Under the pieces are notes generated by a model, which was not told where the DNA came from, did not search any database, and saw only the letters and a program-made list of their open reading frames with translations. DNA of 64,000 bases from Diospyros lotus (lineage: Eukaryota; Streptophyta; Magnoliopsida; Ericales; Ebenaceae): positions 22,266,866 to 22,330,865 of the forward strand of contig NC_068351.1 in the NCBI RefSeq assembly GCF_014633365.1, read 5' to 3'. Position numbers and translations under genes: made by a program. Positions 13,324 to 25,280 of this stretch are shown here, piece by piece. Within the stretch, counting starts at the first letter, position 1, and every line of letters starts with the position of its first letter.

Positions 13324-14049
13324 TATAACACCCTGCCTTCCTAGGGCGTTAGGTAACGTAAGATTCAGGGGATATATATATTTACTTCCATTGGATACTC
13401 AACACAAAACCATTCCCCGAAGATCCCATTACACATTTTCAATATATTAACTATGAACCATTAATAAACAAAGACATGTAAATCACCTCAAATGCGAAAA
13501 CTAGATTGAAACCTCAATAAACTTAATTTAAATCATAAAGTCAAACCAACATTTACATGATGTCATAAAAATAAATCGTGTAATTGAAAACGACATACTA
13601 TATATTATCCACTAAACGCCGTCACTTCTCGGCAATCCCTTTTCCCTTCGCACCACTGCCTTCACCTGAAACGTTTGAATATTCCAGAGACAAAATCCAT
13701 ATTAGATGATGAATCATCTAAGTGAGAGTTCAAAAATTCATTTTCATGAATGAATGCAAGACATGAAATAACCCAACACAACCCGGCAAGCCTTAGCCTA
13801 AGAGAATCCCACAATGCTTAATCCTACCACGGGGAAAGAACAATCTCTCTAAAGGCCATGCCACCATACCGACACATCGACACGGTGCGATTCTAGCTTA
13901 AGAGGGGCAAGGTTAACGCATCTCCCCAACATCTCAGGAACAATCGTTACCACTCCTGGCCTAGGAGGATCACATCAATGCAGGAACCAGGCTCACCACA
14001 TTTACGTCAGGGATTACGTTCTCACTCAAAAGCATTCAGGAACCACTAC
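13324..14049 (-). repeat. LTR array, second 5' segment (extra copy)
   Basis: Begins TATAACACCC (the TG end is mutated) and stops at the same CACTAC as the first segment. It has no 3' half anywhere in the window. Its length and breakpoints match the flanking segments exactly. Confidence 0.8.
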
Positions 14050-16679
14050 TGTAACACCCCACCTTCCCAGAGCGTTTGGTAACATAAGATTCCGAGGATA
14101 TATATATTTCCTTCCATCAGATACTCAACACAAAACCTTTCCTCGAAGATCCCGTTACACCTTCTCAATATATTAACTATGAACCGTTAATAAACTAAGA
14201 CATGTATATTATCTCAAATGCGTAAGCTAGATCGAAACCTCAATAAATCATTACCAAACCCATTTTATTTATATCATAGAGTCAAACCAACGTTTACATG
14301 ACGTCATCAAAATAAATCACGTAATTGAAAATGACATACTATATACTATCCACTAAACGCCATCACTTCTCAGCAATCCCTTTTCCCTTTGCACCGCTGC
14401 CTTCACCTGGAACATTTGAATATTCCAGGGACAAAGTCCATATTAGATGATGAATCATCTAAATAAGAGTTCAAAAATGCATTTTCATGAATGAATGCAA
14501 GACATGAAATAAACCAACACAACCCGACAATCCCTAGCCAAAGAGAATCCCACAGTGCTTAACCCTACCACGGGGAAAGAGCAATCTCTCTAAAAGCCTT
14601 GCTGCCATACCGACACACTAACACAACGGGGTTCTAGCTTGAGAGGGGCAAGGTCAAGGCATCCCCCCAACATCTCGGGAATAATCGTTACCAATCCTGG
14701 CCTAGGAGGGTCACATCAACGCAGGAACCCGGCTCACCACATTTACGTCAGAGATTACGTTCCCACTCAAAAGCATCTAGGAACCACTACTCAATCCCAA
14801 CTCAAAATCCCATATGGACCACCCAGTCATCTTAGTGCAACTTCCCTGATCAAATAGTATGGCACGAAAACCAATGCGGTTATCTCGGCATGCACACCAG
14901 CACAAAATACCCCTATTATTTCATCACGCCCTTGGAGAATTATGGCTTCACTATCCAAACAAAATTTTAGGCTAACATTCCATATGAATAACATAATATG
15001 CAAGACAATGCCACATTTCACAATTCAATGCATCATATAAACAATGGTTTTATAAAATGCAATGCACAAGTACCAAAACATTTTGGGATGAACCTCCCTC
15101 ATAAAACCAACTGTCACCAGTTACCGTTTGCATGCAACAAAACCATTTTACATGAAATCACAACACGTTAAGATAGAACAAACACCAAGTTTTTAGGGTA
15201 GAAGCACCCATGCTAAATCAAGTTTTGGGTAAACTACTCACAAGTTAAAATCAAGCTTTGCGGTAGAACACGCCCTACGCGTGCCAAATCACAAACACCC
15301 GTACTTATACTCAATCTCGAGCCACGACACTCCCTAAACACCATATTTAATTAAATGAGCATCAAAATCTATTTTTCACAATTTTTTCATAATTTCTCTA
15401 TTTTGCTCCCAATTTTCACCTCGATAATTCAAAAATAATTATCTCCTTATTTTTTTCCAAATTTTTCAACACAATAAATCCTAAAATAATTCAAAGAAAA
15501 TACTAATATAAAATTCTAAAAAATACACCTATGTCACACGCCCTCACACGCCTTGCGCGTGGAGTGTGGCGCGTGTAGCTCACGCGCCACCTTCTTCTCT
15601 GATTTCCAACCTCCAACGACAACTTTGATGGCCGATCTGAGGGTACCCCCTTGAAGCTCTCTCAAAGTCAATCACGATGGCCCTACTTGGAGCCTAAACC
15701 CTCACCGAAAAACCTCTCAAACGGCGAGTTACAGGCGCAATGTGGCAGTCCGCCTCCCTTCTCCGGCCGAGCTTCAAACGACCACCAAACGCGATGAAAA
15801 CTCTCTAAAAACCTCCAGATTTCTTCCTCTTGATGCAAGGATCAATAGCCCCTTATCCATTCTCTCAAAATCACACCAAAACGGGGCCAATTTGTTTTCT
15901 AATTATTGGCCGAACCCTTGCCCCTTTTATAGCCAAAATCTGGCCACTCCTCGGCTAATCACCGACCAAGGCTTGGCCCCCAAGCTTCCCACGCCGTATA
16001 CGACCTTCCCCAGCTATCCCTCGGTCGTCCCATCACCAAAAATGACGGCCATGTACGGAGGGAAAGAGGCGGCCGATTTTCTTCCCTTGCGTTCACACTG
16101 CCAAATTTCCATTTGTTACACTTTGGCCCTTAACTAATTTTCAGCATCAGTTTGCCCCTTTTATTTAAGCCTCTAATCTTTCCAACTATACCACTAAGGC
16201 CCACAATTTTTGTACACTTCATATAACCCTCGAAATTCCCAAAAAAACTATCGTTTTGACCTCTCTCAGGCAAAATTGGAAAATTACACTTTGGCCTGGT
16301 TGATCATTTTGACCTTATGTCCTTTCGTTTCAACCCAAAATCGCTTGAGGGTTGTTCTAAATATAAAATATTGGTACTCAGCACATTCTGTTCGCACTTT
16401 GGAAGTTTCCTGTCTCAATTCAGTTTTTTCAGCCCAGTCGACAATTGTACCGAAAACTGTTCCCAATCCAATTTATTTTGATACTTAAAATCATGCCTCT
16501 TATCACTTATCGATACTATTCCATTTCCCTTAAAAATCTAGGGTCCAGGGTACTCCGTCCGGTCTATTCGATCGCTTAAGACTGTGTTAGTGTACCCTAC
16601 AGCCTCATTCTTTCGAAAATTCCACTTATACCCTTCATTAAATTCCATTTATACCCTTAAAAATTTTTCGGGTATTACA
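14050..16679 (-). repeat. LTR array, full-length LTR
   Basis: About 2630 bases from TGTAACACCCC to GGGTATTACA. Flanks are ACTAC on the left and GCTAC on the right, differing by one base, as expected for an aged duplication. Open frames at 14639, 15742, 16210 and 16584 are non-coding LTR shadows. Confidence 0.82.
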
Positions 16680-18496
16680 GCTACCCAATCCCAACTCAAA
16701 TCCCATATGGACCATCTAGTCATCCTAGTGCAACTTCACTGGAAAAACGGTCCGGCACGGAAACCAAGGCGGTTATCCCGGCATGCACAGCAAGATGAGA
16801 TACCCCTATTATTCCGTCAATATCCTTGGGGAATTATGGCTACACTATCGAGATAACATTTTAGGCTGACATTCCATATGAACAACACAAAACGCATGAC
16901 TATGACACATTTCACAACTCAATGCATAGGTATAAAACATTTATGGACGAACCTCCCTCATAAAACCAACCATCATCGGTTGCTGTTGGTATGCAACAAA
17001 ACCATTCTGCATGAAATCACAACACATTAAATCAAGTTTTGGGTAAACTACTCACCTTGAACATATTCAGAATGCCTTGATCCTCGTGCACGACCTCAAT
17101 TTGCGTGCCACACCTCAAACACCAAAACTTATGCTCAACCTCGAGCCACGATACTCCCTAAACACCATATTTAATTAAATGAGCATCAAAGTCCAATTTT
17201 CCTTAATTTCCTTTATTTTTCTCCTAATTTTCACCTTGATAATTCTAAAATAATTATCTCCTGAAACACTTTTCCAAATTTTTCAATATGATAATTTCTA
17301 AAATAAATTTAGAGAAATACTGAAGCAAAATATCAAAATTGCCCCAGTTCCACGCGCCCTCACTGGCCCTACGCGTGTTTGCGTGTGAAGTGTGGCGTGT
17401 GCAGCTCATGCACCACCTTTTTCCTCAATTCTGGCCGCCGGCAACTCCTCCGATGGCCAATTTGAGCACACCCCCTTGAAGCCCTTGCTTAGTCGATCCT
17501 AGGGGTACCACTTGCTGGACGAAAGACCACTGGAAAAGCCCCTGAATGTGCAGTTGTAGGTCGGTAGAGGAGGTCCACCTCGAGCTTCCGGCGAGCTTCG
17601 AAACCCTCCCAAAACTACTCATTTGCTCACCAAATGTTCCAAAATCCTTCCCTGTGATGCAAGGATCAATAGCCCCTTAACAAATCCCTCAAAAACACTC
17701 CAAAATGCGACCAATTTAATGCCCAAAGATCCAAAACCCTCAGCCCCCTTTTATAGAAAAATCTAGCCACTTCTCGGCCAATCAATGGCTAAGGCTTGGC
17801 TTCCAAGCAAGCCCCCATCGTATACGACCTTTCTCGAGCCTTCCTTAACCGTCCCATCGCCAGAAACGGCGGCCATGTGAGGTGGAATGCAGCGACTAAT
17901 TTCCTTGTTGTGTTCACACTGTAAGTTTTTGTTAATTTCACTTCAGCCCTTTGATTCTTCAAATGCCATTTTGGCCCATTTCCAAAGTACCCCTGATCTA
18001 TCCAACTATACCATTAAGACCCACAAGTTTTGTACTCTTCATTTCATCCTCAAGATTTTCAAAAACTATCCTTTTGACCTCCATCGGGCAATTTTAGTAA
18101 ATTATACTTTGGCCCGGTTGATCGTTTTGACCCTAATTCCCTTCGTTTCAACCCGAAATCGCTTGAGGGTTCTTTCACATGTAAAATCTAAGTCCTCGAA
18201 ACACTCTATTGACTTTTTGGAGGTTTCCTACGTCAATTCAATTTTTTAGCATGTTCTAAAGCTGTACCGAAAACTGATCCCGATCTAATTCCTTTTGATG
18301 CCTAAAATCATAACTCGTATTACTTGTCAATACCATTATGTTTTTCTTAATCATCTAGGGCCTGGGGTACTCCCTCTGGTCGATTCGATCGCCTAAGACT
18401 GTGTTAGTGTACCCTCCAACCTCATTCTTTTGAAGATTCCATTTATACCCTTCATAAAATACCATTTATAACCTTAAGGATTTCCCGGGTATTACG
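16680..18496 (-). repeat. LTR array, terminal 3' segment
   Basis: Continues the LTR from the CTACCCAATCCC point where the first segment breaks off, and ends GGGTATTACG next to the outer GCTAC duplication. It is therefore the second half of the outermost LTR. Confidence 0.8.
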
Positions 18497-18501
18497 GCTA
18501 C

Positions 18502-18702
18502 AATGGGAAATTATGTGAAAAACACATCGTACCTTGTAAGCATTGGGCGCTTGATAAATGCAAAGTTGGATAATTGATATATGATTGAGGTATTTAGGTC
18601 ATTTCAATTGAGGGTTGTTTGCCAATATCAGTGGCCTGACTAAGCAAGTGCAAAATTTTGAGGACAAAATTTCTTTAAAGGGGGGGGGGGGGGGAGGGAG
18701 AA
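18502..18702 (+). other. 3' internal end of G0 with polypurine tract
   Basis: Ends with the layout typical of plant gypsy elements: a frame-like GAGGACAAAATTTC, a run of guanines from 18680, then AATG and the LTR start. The guanine run of about 15 bases is a polypurine tract candidate for plus-strand priming. Confidence 0.7.
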
Positions 18703-20109
18703 TGTAATACCCCATATTGGCATAAGGTTTCCACATAAGTTAAGTGAGTTTAAAATACCAAAAATTGGCTTGATAGTAAAAATAAGTCACCGAATAGACT
18801 GCAGGAAGTGCCCCGGAACCTTGATGTCTAAAGAAAATGATATGGTATTGACGAGCATCCCGAGATAGGATTTATAGTATTAAAGAAAATCAGAATCGAG
18901 ACTATTTTCGGTATAGTTGTAATTCAAGCTAAAAAATCAAATGATCGTAAAAGACATTTGGGAAGTCAACAGAACCCTAAGGAGGGCTCCAATTTTACAT
19001 AGGGATCAACCCTGAAGTGGTTAGGGATGAAACAAAGGTCTTGTGATGGCGTTAGGGAAAAATCGTCCTTATCGAGTAAGGTTGAACTTATTAATCTTGG
19101 ATTTTAAGTATCTCGATGATTATTAATTCGATATTTGAGGATTGTGCAAAGTCTAACATGGGGTTATGAAGTTAATTGAGGTTAATTATGAGGAGAAATT
19201 TAATGACCTGTTAGAGGGTCTAGAATTTATTTAGAATTATTTAAAAGTAAATTTGTCAATTAATGATTTAATGTGACAATTTAGAAATTTTTAATTGAGA
19301 AATAACACTTAATGGTATTTAGTTATTTAAGAATTAAGTGCAAGGACATGATGGTCATTTAAGAAGTGGTTATTAGAATTTAATTTCTAATTAGTGATAT
19401 TATGAGTTGGCTTATCCTCACGTGAGGAGAAGTCCGAGAGGTCTCCAAGTTATAATAGGAGATTGAGATGGGCTTTTAGGGTTGTTCTCCATTATATATA
19501 TATATATATATATTCATAGTGTTTAGTTTTTCTTCACGCTGTGAAGAACATAGAATTGGAGAAGTTTCAACAGTGATATTGGCATAGGAGATTTCCTTCA
19601 AAATCGATCAGAAAGATTGAAAGGCAAGTATCTTCCGTGTAATCCCTTCCATTACAAGTTCTTGTGAGTACATTTTCATATTATTCAATAGCTTTATTAA
19701 GTTTCAGTCTTGCATCAGCAAACAGATACGTCTATATATATGTATGCATATAACAGTGAAGTCATGAGCAAGTATCTATCCTGGTAAACCATTCTTATGG
19801 GATCACATTTCAGTATTAATCTCAGTTTCAATATCTCTTTATTTGAGTTTCAGATTGATCAGACAATATGTTTATATATATATATATATATACATGCAAT
19901 ATATCAATGTGCATTGAGTTTTGATAAGTTATGCATGATTCTCTCGCAAGCGTTTCCTTTCCCACTAGGATTGTTGATTCATCTTGATGTTATTCTATAT
20001 CGATTGGAATTGTTCTCCCAAGATTTCTTTAGAAATGGTGTAGTAATATTAAGCTTCAATTCAAGATGCAGTCTTTGTTACTGTAAGTTAATTCTTATGA
20101 TGTTTCAGA

Positions 20110-20611
20110 CATTCAAATGAGTTTTGGGTGTTATCCGAATGAGTTCTTAGTGTTTTCACATCATTCGAATGAGTTTTGTGGTCTTTGTTATCGTAAACTT
20201 TATTTCGTATGAGTTTTCAGACATTCGAATGAGCCTTGTGTCATTCGAATGAGTTTTTGTGGTATCCAAATGAGTTCTCAGTGTTATAGTATCATTCGAA
20301 TGTGTTTTTGAGGTTTTCATTGTGTCATTCGAATGAGGTTTTTTGTCATTCGAATGTGTTCTTAAGGTTTTCAGTGTGCCATTCGAATGAGTCCTTTTGT
20401 CATTCGAATGAGTCCTTGAAAGATCTGAGTAAGCCTTTGCTTTGTTTCATCTAGCATTCGAATGAGTTTCCCTATCATTCGAATGACTCGTGTGTATTCC
20501 ATTCACTCATTCGAATGGGGTACTATTGCATTCGAATGTGTGACATTCTATCCGTTCAAATGCTTTAGTTCCTTCAAATTCATTTGAATGAATTTTGGAG
20601 ACATTCGAATG
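20110..20611. repeat. Array of palindromic CATTCGAATG motifs inside the G0 LTR
   Basis: Thirteen exact CATTCGAATG palindromes start at 20162, 20222, 20242, 20293, 20326, 20347, 20380, 20401, 20455, 20476, 20508, 20529 and 20602. About six decayed forms are interspersed (for example 20110, 20132 and 20581). Spacing is irregular, roughly 20 to 75 bases. Most copies continue as GAG or GTG and then a T-rich stretch. Confidence 0.85.
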
Positions 20612-20617
20612 GAAGTA

Positions 20618-20761
20618 GGGTGCAAGTCACTCACACCAAATTTTTCATACACTGTATTCCTTTTGGCAACCAATAATGCAAGAACTCCAAAGTTAACCGT
20701 GCTCAGCTGGGAGTAGTGATAGGATGGGTGACCCCCCCGAGAAGTTTTCATGTTGCACCCT
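20618..20761 (+). pseudogene. 5S rRNA-derived segment embedded in the LTR
   Basis: The part from about 20691 to 20761 follows the plant 5S rRNA 3' half almost base for base: GAACTCC, AGTTAACCGTGCT (A-box region), GGGAGTAGT, AGGATGGGTGACC (C-box region) and the closing GTTGCACCC. The 5' part (20618-20690) begins GGGTGCAAGTCA and is much more decayed, with an insertion. The segment is in the LTR sense orientation. It is not a functional 5S gene. 5S-derived LTR segments are known from Cassandra TRIM elements, but this LTR is about ten times longer. Confidence 0.75.
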
Positions 20762-21705
20762 CAAAATTAAATAAATAAATAATTATCAGTAAATTCTATA
20801 ATTCAAAAGGAAAATTCAAGTAATTAATATGTGGATTCCAATCATACTAATAACAGCTTGTGCATTTTATACTTTTGTTAAGACATGTTCAACATTATTT
20901 CGTGAGATTATGTGCATACATCTTGGTATGAGTATTGAGCATGACTTTATATGGAGCACTACATATCGTGTGCCAGCATTTATATGAGCATTGCATTATG
21001 CGAGACAGGTGGCTTGTCCGCAAGGATCCCATCAGTATCAGTTTCAGTTACAGTTCAATTTATGAGTTACCCGCCTAGTGGCCACCAAGAGGCTAGGGGC
21101 ATATTTCCCACAGTATGTACTTACGATTTTTATGTTTGCAGAATTCAAATCAGTCAGGTATGTATTACACTTATGTGGGCCTATAAGCTAAAGTTACATA
21201 CTTGTATTTATTTTACAGTTTATGTGCATTACGTCTTGTAAATGCAACCTTACAGTGATTATTATATCTCTCAGTGCAAGGACAGTTAGTATTTTTGTGA
21301 GTATCGATATTTCTCAATTCAACTTCAGTTATTCTTTCCAGCTTATACTTGTTGAGCTTTGTAGCTCACCTTGTACTATTCACCATTCCAAGTTCTAGCG
21401 GGGGAGTACCATATGTGAAGCCTAGTAGCAGTGGTCAGTAGTGTGTGTGAATAGAGCCGCTCAAGACAAAAGATGTATGGGAGTTTGTCAGCTTATAGTG
21501 TCTTGTCAGTTAGGGTTATTTTATAATTCAGTTGAGAGATTGTCTTTTAGACAGAGCTTATGATTTTCAGTTTATGTTGACTCAGAGTTTTAATTCAGTT
21601 GTTTGAGATATTCATTTATGGTATTAGATTTCAGTTTATCAGTTAGTTTTATTTTATTTCCCGTAGTACCTTTTCTTGGGCAGTTCTAGGAGAAGAGGTG
21701 TTACA

Positions 21706-23270
21706 AGTAATGAGGTGAGGTGATGTGTTAGGTATGGGGAAAAGTGAAAAGTATGGTGAGGTGATGTGTTAGGAATGGGAAAAAAATGAAAGGTATGGTG
21801 AGGTAATGTGTTAGGAATGAGAAAAAGTGAAAGGTAAGGTGAGATGATGTGTTAAGAATGAGAAAAAGTGATATGATTGCAGATTTCAAAACTCATTTCA
21901 TTCCAACTTTGGATCACTTTAGAGTCTCAACCTTTTCAAGCCTTTAAATAGGGCCATGGGGTTATTCTCAAAACCATTCCATTTGAGAGAGATTGAGATG
22001 AGGGATTTGTGCTTGAGAAAGATGAGAGAAATTTTCAAGATGAAGGAGGAAGGTCGGAGCAAAATCAAGGTTGTGCACGAGAATCGAGGTGGTCTTAGAT
22101 ATGTTTAAGGTGAGAGTTCCTAATCGAAGTTTTGTTTTACTGTGAATAGTTCTATCGAAAACTTGGTTTTATTGTGAGAGTTTCCACTTCAAACTTGGTT
22201 TATCATGAGTGGTTCTACCAAAAACTTGGTTTACTGTGAGTGTTCTTACTTAAAAAAACTTGATTTTATTTTGGGTGGTTCAACCCTATACTTGATTTGT
22301 TTTATACAAATGATTTAACCTGTGATAGGTTGTTTTCATGCGGATGGTTTATCCAAAGTGGTTATTTACATGTGCATTAAATTTTGTACTTTAAATTATG
22401 TGCATGGAAATGTCATTTTGTGTAATGCATCATTACATGTTGTGGTTATGGCATTGGCATATGTGTTGGACATGGGTAGTGTCTCTAGGATGCTTCTGAG
22501 CGTAATCTCTGACGTAATTATGGCTAGCCAAGTTCCTGCATTGATGTTGACCTTCCCGTGTCGAGAGTGGTAACAATTGTTCTCGAGATGTTGGAGAGAT
22601 CAGACATGCATTGATGTTGCCCCTCTTAAGTTAGGATTGTATTATGCCAATGTGTCGAGGAGGTTGCGTTGCCTTCAGAGAGATTGCTCTTTCCCCAAGG
22701 TACGAGTTAAACGCTGTGGGGGATTCTCTTGGGTAGGGATATGTTGGGATATGTCAATTTGTTTCATAATCTTAAATATATTCATGAAAAAAAATTTGAA
22801 CTCTCACTTAGATGATTCAGCATCTAATTTGGACTATGTCCCTGCAATATTCAAATGTTCCATGTGAAAGCAGCGACGCTAAAGGAAAAGGGGTTCTCAA
22901 GATGTAGCCATCATTTACGTTGGTGATCTTTAGCATATATTTTATCTATGTTTGAGGTGTTTAGTAGTTGTTGTTGAGAGATGAGTCTCTATATATTTTG
23001 TTTTGAAGATGTCATGTCAAACGATGGTTCGAATTTTATATTATAAATAAAAGAATTATGGTTATGTATATTCAAGGTTTCGATTTTTCTTCTGTTGATG
23101 TGACGATATTACTAGTCTTAGCTTATTCTTTTAAGTTAATCTGCTGAGATGGTAGATCGGGATTGTCGGGGTTTAATTTACACTGAGCATATGTTAAATG
23201 ATTGTTAAAAAAAAATATATATTCCCGAAATCTCGAGTTAACGCAAGCTTGGGAAAAACGGGGCATTACA
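21706..23270 (+). repeat. Truncated LTR, reverse-oriented relative of the array family
   Basis: The 3' part (about 22490-23270) is the reverse complement of the 12583-13323 segment family: same GATGATTCAGCATCTAA block, heat of matching around 22800-22870, and the end GGGGCATTACA. A TATA-like TTTAAATAGGG lies at 21942. The 5' terminus is missing or was cut by G0. Frames at 22322-22573 and 22577-22867 are LTR sequence and do not look like genes. Confidence 0.65.
21714..21871. repeat. Four-unit tandem repeat, 41-42 bp period
   Basis: Units start at 21714, 21755, 21797 and 21838, each with GGTGAGGTGATGTGTTAGG or a close variant followed by an A/G-rich tail. It lies directly after the inferred end of the G0 LTR, in the upstream part of a truncated LTR. 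Confidence 0.85.
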
Positions 23271-23850
23271 AGAGTTCTCCCGGAAAAGGCCTCAATTCCG
23301 AGAGAAGAAGTTCTCCTAGATAACCTTACAAAGCAATATCCCCAGGCTAGTTCTCTAGGAGAAATATCTCACATGCTATAATCTGCCCAATCAAACCAAT
23401 CTCTTAGGGAAGAACATGGGAGCACAATGTGGCCTGCCTGAAAAAGGCTCTCCTTCCTCTAAAGGACTATTCCCCTTGAGAGGTTCTCACAAAGGCCTTT
23501 TAACATCACCTCTTGCGACGGAAGAGCATCACATTTCCCATGCATACGTGCCACGTGTCCCAATCATGGTCAAAGGCTATAAATACCCCTAGACCCCTCA
23601 CATGCAAGGGACTTTTTTCAACTCCATGACCTTTTTTCCTTTCTAGGACTTTTGGCCTTCATAACCCGACTTTTTACATTCCAAACACCCTCATAACTCC
23701 AATTCTCATGGAGAAATACCTTTCTCTAGCTAAATACCTTTCTCCCAAACCATTCATTGCACTCTAGCATACTCCTACATAATTTTCTTATATTTTGACT
23801 TCACCATAACACTTTCTACCTTAAGCATTGGAGGTCCCACATGGGAGAAA
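23271..23850 (+). repeat. LTR fragment with TATA box, TAT-like gypsy candidate
   Basis: A CTATAAATACCCC promoter-like element at about 23577 is followed by a transcribed-looking leader. The sequence then ends in TTAAGCATTGGAGGTCCC, which resembles the conserved 3' part of TAT/Athila-type LTRs. It is cut on the right by the copia-type LTR starting at 23851. The family call rests on this short motif. Confidence 0.45.
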
Positions 23851-24745
23851 TGTTAGATATAAGCCCTTAAGACTAGTTCTAGTGATATAGTGGGGTTTGA
23901 TCTTGTAACTCTTTAAATTTTATTCAATGAAAAATTTATGTTTTATTTAAATGCAATATGGTTTAAATTAAACACACACACCCACACACACACATAATAT
24001 ATATATCATTTAGTATAATAAGGTGTGGATACCATTCTTAAGTGTTAAGAAATATACGTGACGGATAATCCACAATTCGTTATACTATAAACATGTTCCT
24101 GGCCATAAAGTTCCTAACCCAGATATTAGCAGCTCACAAAGGCCGACACATCATCTTCCTCCTTATTGAGTATGAGATATTAAAAGATAAGGTTAGTGAG
24201 TCTTGTGCCATTATGTATGAGATATAGAAGAAATATGAGTAGGTGATCGTTATAGGAATGCGTTCACTGAATAGGACTATTAACATTGAATCACATGGGT
24301 TCTATCTCACAGATCAATGATTCAATGTTAACTACGAATTTGCAACTAATCCTTAGATTTGAGATGACATGGTTATCTGTGTGTTGGTGGATTACGATAT
24401 CAGTAATATTATTTGGTTGTTCTAATCAAGGACGACTATATGTATCTATGTCCCTAGTTTAGTTACACATGGGGTATGTATGCATCAGACATGGAATCTA
24501 TCACCTCGAGATATATGAGGAGGATATCCTATGCGATTTAGTAATCACTTGATGATAAATCCTTACCCGAGGTAATATGATGATAGAATGTGTGTTCCAT
24601 AAAGGTTGTGTCATATTAGTCAAAATTGATTTTGGATTTGGTCATATAACGAGATTAAGAGATTTGACTTGCTGACTGTTATCTCATATCTTGTTGGGAT
24701 ATAGGATGATAGATGGAATGTATTGCATGATATCATAGTGTAAGG
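23851..24745 (+). repeat. Copia-type LTR, 5' part
   Basis: Starts TGTTAGATATAAGCCC, matching the starts TGTTGGAAATGTATGCCC (9312) and TGTTAAAGTTATGCCCC (57697). It shares their general layout for about 900 bases before a chromovirus fragment interrupts it. No clean target duplication was found. Confidence 0.6.
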
Positions 24746-24900
24746 TTCGCATTACCCGCTAAAGTACTCATCCAATGGTCTAACCTCCATCCCAATAATA
24801 ATACTTGGGAGTATCTTCTAGATATCCTCAAGAAATTCCCTCAAGTAGCAAGCCTCCTCAACATTTATAAGGACAAGAAAATTTTAAAGGGAGAGGTAAT
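24746..24900 (+). pseudogene. Chromodomain end of a gypsy chromovirus, 5'-truncated
   Basis: The plus-strand frame encodes the end of a chromodomain ([14 protein letters not shown], then a KKFPQVASLLNI tail), closely similar to 47780-47880 in the intronic chromovirus. It runs straight into an LTR at 24901. Everything upstream of the chromodomain is missing. Confidence 0.75.
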
Positions 24901-25275
24901 TGTCATGTACTAGAAAAGTATGGGGAAAGATATTGTAATTAAAATGTAATAGAGGGCAAAAATAGTATATCAGAAAAGTATGCAGTAGGGATTATACTAA
25001 GTTTGTTACTGCATTAGCAACTTGTACATTCTCAACACATGTAAGCGGTTACCCGCACATGGAAAAGGTTAGGATCCAACTATAAATACAACTAATCCCT
25101 TCACACAGAATATGTGAAAATACACTGAAATTATGATTTCTCTCTCTTTCTCTCCCATTTCTTCCTCCCTTCTCTCTACTTATTCTCTCCCTAAATTATC
25201 TCTCGTTTCTCCTTATTTCTCTCTCAATCCTTCTATTGATCGAGAATTACTAGTCAGATCCTCAGGGAGCTGACA
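24901..25275 (+). repeat. 3' LTR of the truncated chromovirus
   Basis: Starts TGTCATGTACTAG, like the LTRs at 37284 and 47908, and ends GAGCTGACA. A TATAAATA element lies near 25081 and a CT-rich stretch follows. The right flank is GCTTG. No matching left duplication is visible, in line with 5' truncation. Confidence 0.75.
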
Positions 25276-25280
25276 GCTTG

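Larger units (their letters stand above)
12583..18496 (-). mobile_element. Tandem LTR array bounded by one target duplication GCTAC
   Basis: The order is 5' part, 5' part, full LTR, 3' part of one LTR family. GCTAC at 12578-12582 and 18497-18501 brackets the whole block, so the outermost LTR was the original insertion. The inner copy begins after ACTAC (14045-14049) and ends before GCTAC (16680-16684). Minus-strand TATA boxes (TATAAAAGGGG-type) near 15916 and 17745 give minus orientation. No coding sequence is present. Confidence 0.82.
1..21705 (+). mobile_element. Gypsy-type LTR retrotransposon G0, interrupted host of nested insertions (5' end outside window)
   Basis: A broken gag at 418-1735, a guanine-rich polypurine tract at about 18677-18700 and a 3' LTR starting TGTAATACCC at 18703 share one orientation and appear to be parts of one element. 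Its own internal sequence survives at 1-1883, 12391-12577 and 18502-18702. The breaks match TSD-flanked insertions at 1884-12385 (TTAAG) and 12583-18496 (GCTAC), so removing those joins the host. No protease, RT or integrase is recognisable in the surviving pieces, so pol was lost or never present. The 5' LTR would lie left of the window. That the gag and the 3' LTR belong to the same element is inferred from orientation and nesting. Confidence 0.65.
18703..21705 (+). repeat. 3' LTR of G0, about 3.0 kb
   Basis: Starts TGTAATACCCC directly after the polypurine tract and ends GGTGTTACA. A long TA repeat at 19493-19512 is a plausible TATA region, just before a GC-poor transcribed part. It contains the CATTCGAATG array and a 5S-like segment. 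The 3' limit is inferred from the terminal inverted bases only, because the partner LTR and left duplication are outside the window. The next possible end is 23270. Confidence 0.6.

Noticed and set aside
20110..20611. CRISPR-like array of palindromes with spacers
   Set aside because: The repeat is only 10 bases, spacing is irregular, spacers are T-rich and similar, and the setting is a plant LTR.
20618..20761. Functional 5S rRNA gene
   Set aside because: The 5' half is heavily altered and the length exceeds 5S. No T-run terminator or tandem 5S spacer follows.
21706..23270. Extension of the G0 3' LTR to 23270
   Set aside because: This interval has its own TATA-like element and matches the array LTR family, so it is better read as a separate truncated LTR. 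The boundary stays uncertain.
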